From Candidatus Izemoplasmatales bacterium (lineage in GTDB: Bacteria > Bacillota_I > Bacilli_A > Izemoplasmatales > Hujiaoplasmataceae): a DNA stretch of 6,500 nucleotides. The notes beneath the pieces are model-generated. The model did not search any database and had not been told where the DNA came from. It saw only the letters and a list, made by a program, of their open reading frames with translations. This document shows, in pieces, positions 5,566 through 6,500 of the stretch. A program made the position numbers and the translations under genes. How positions within the stretch are numbered: position 1 is the first letter of the stretch; the number at the start of each line of letters is the position of its first letter. The stretch spans positions 1 through 6,500 of the forward strand of contig JAQVTV010000055.1 of the NCBI GenBank assembly GCA_028699855.1. Direction: 5' to 3'.

Positions 5566-6500
5566 GATCCTTGACCTCGAACAAGTCGCTCCCCCAATGG
5601 ACTTCGGCAACCAAGGGCACTTCTGTCGGAACGGCGTGTTCCATCTCGACTTTCAGGAGTTCCCGCATCTCATCCAATTCCGAAAGGGGTACCAACAAAA
5701 CAAGTTCATCATGGATTTGTAAAAGAATCTTGCTTTGAAAACGCTTTTGGCGAATGCTGTTCTCGAGTCGCACCATCGCCACTTTCAGAATATCTGCCGC
5801 GCTACCTTGGATTGGTGCGTTCATCGCCATTCGCTTGCCGAATTCTCGCACCTGGTATTGGCTGGCATTCAATTCCGGTATATATCTTCTCCGATGAAAC
5901 AGGGTTTCCACATAGCCCCGTTCGGTGGCTTCCTGGATGGTCAGGTCCATATACGTTCTGATTTCAGGATAGCTCGCGAAATAATTCTGGATGAAACGTT
6001 CCGCCTGTTTCGGAGATATCTGCAAATCTTCAGCCAATCCCCAGGCGGTCTTTCCATAAATGATGCCAAAGTTGATGGCTTTCGCTTGGCGACGTTCAAG
6101 GGGAGATATATCGGTCTTGTGGAATATCAACTGCGCCGTGCGCACGTGTACGTCTTCGCCTTGGATAAAAGCTTCTTTCAGATGCCGGACATCTGCCAAT
6201 TCCGCTAAAACACGTAGTTCGATCTGCGAATAGTCCGCAGAAAGCAATACATGTCCGGGATCACTGATGAATACCTTGCGCAACTCTCGGCCTTCTTCGG
6301 TACGAATCGGAATGTTTTGAAGATTCGGATCCACTGAGGAAAGTCGTCCGGTTTGCGTCAAAGTCTGTTTATAGATCGTGTGAATCCGGCCATCATCCTT
6401 CAATTTGAGTGCCGTCTTCAATCCTTCGTAATACGTACCATAGAGTTTCGTCAACGTCCGATACACGATGATTTTGTCAATCACGGGGTGAAAACCTCGC
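5558..6500 (-). CDS. polA: DNA polymerase I, C-terminal polymerase domain (5' end outside the window)
   Basis: Family A polymerase that fills gaps and replaces Okazaki primers. The visible 313 residues cover most of the thumb-palm-fingers part; full-length enzymes have about 850-900 residues. Numbered from the first full codon at the window edge: RGFHPVID (1-8), QTGRLSS (49-55), motif A LSADYSQIELR (86-96, catalytic D89), fingers O-helix RRQAKAINFGIIYG (136-149) with K140, F144 and Y148, and motif C QIHDEL (261-266, D264). F144 corresponds to the residue that is phenylalanine in E. coli Pol I and tyrosine in T7-type enzymes. The frame is open to the edge, so the GTG at 6484 is internal valine and not a start. 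It ends in TGA, overlapping mutM. Whether the 3'-5' and 5'-3' exonuclease domains are present cannot be seen. Confidence 0.97.
   Translation of the reverse strand, partial: RGFHPVIDKIIVYRTLTKLYGTYYEGLKTALKLKDDGRIHTIYKQTLTQTGRLSSVDPNLQNIPIRTEEGRELRKVFISDPGHVLLSADYSQIELRVLAELADVRHLKEAFIQGEDVHVRTAQLIFHKTDISPLERRQAKAINFGIIYGKTAWGLAEDLQISPKQAERFIQNYFASYPEIRTYMDLTIQEATERGYVETLFHRRRYIPELNASQYQVREFGKRMAMNAPIQGSAADILKVAMVRLENSIRQKRFQSKILLQIHDELVLLVPLSELDEMRELLKVEMEHAVPTEVPLVAEVHWGSDLFEVKDHA

Noticed and set aside
5566..5610. Longer MutM starting at 5610
   Set aside because: MutM requires proline as the first residue after the initiator methionine; only the start at 5565 gives MPELPEVET.
1..6500. CRISPR array, mobile element, tRNA/rRNA gene or defence system
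   Set aside because: No regular repeats, inverted repeat ends, transposase motifs, cloverleaf or rRNA sequence were seen; all stretches except the T-box leader are covered by core genes.

Overview
The window is a compact run of housekeeping genes, all on the minus strand. From upstream to downstream (right to left) it reads: polA 3' part, mutM, coaE, a small gene of unknown function, dnaB (the Bacillus-type replication initiation protein, not the helicase), dnaI, then a sigma-A-like promoter, a T-box riboswitch and thrS, which leaves the window at its left edge. The DnaB/DnaI helicase-loading pair, the T-box control of an aminoacyl-tRNA synthetase, strong AGGAGG ribosome binding sites and the polA-mutM-coaE-dnaB-dnaI-thrS order all point to Bacillota of the Bacilli type or a close Mollicutes relative such as Acholeplasma-like or Erysipelotrichia-like lineages. 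UGA is the natural stop of polA, mutM, coaE and dnaI, so the mycoplasma code (UGA=Trp) is not in use. Base composition looks moderate, not the extreme AT richness of mycoplasmas. I cannot name the species.

Layout: 6500-5558 carries the polymerase domain of DNA polymerase I. 5565-4738 is formamidopyrimidine-DNA glycosylase, overlapping polA by 8 bases. 4733-4137 is dephospho-CoA kinase. 4135-3779 encodes an unrecognised 118-residue protein. 3768-2545 is DnaB with a TTG start, and 2530-1628 is DnaI. Gaps between these genes are 14 bases or less, so they look like one transcription unit (DNA repair, CoA synthesis and helicase loading at the origin). No operon promoter is visible; it would lie upstream of polA, outside the window. 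1627-1360 is non-coding and holds the thrS promoter and a T-box leader with a readable terminator, T-box motif and stem I apical part. thrS fills 1359-1.

The most notable anomaly is an in-frame UGA at 79-81 in thrS. The protein homology continues in the same frame beyond it to the window edge, so this is a nonsense mutation, a sequence error or a recoding event. The second item of interest is the unknown 118-aa gene sitting between coaE and dnaB. I do not see mobile elements, CRISPR arrays, tRNA or rRNA genes, or any clearly novel system; this is an ordinary core-genome region with these few oddities.
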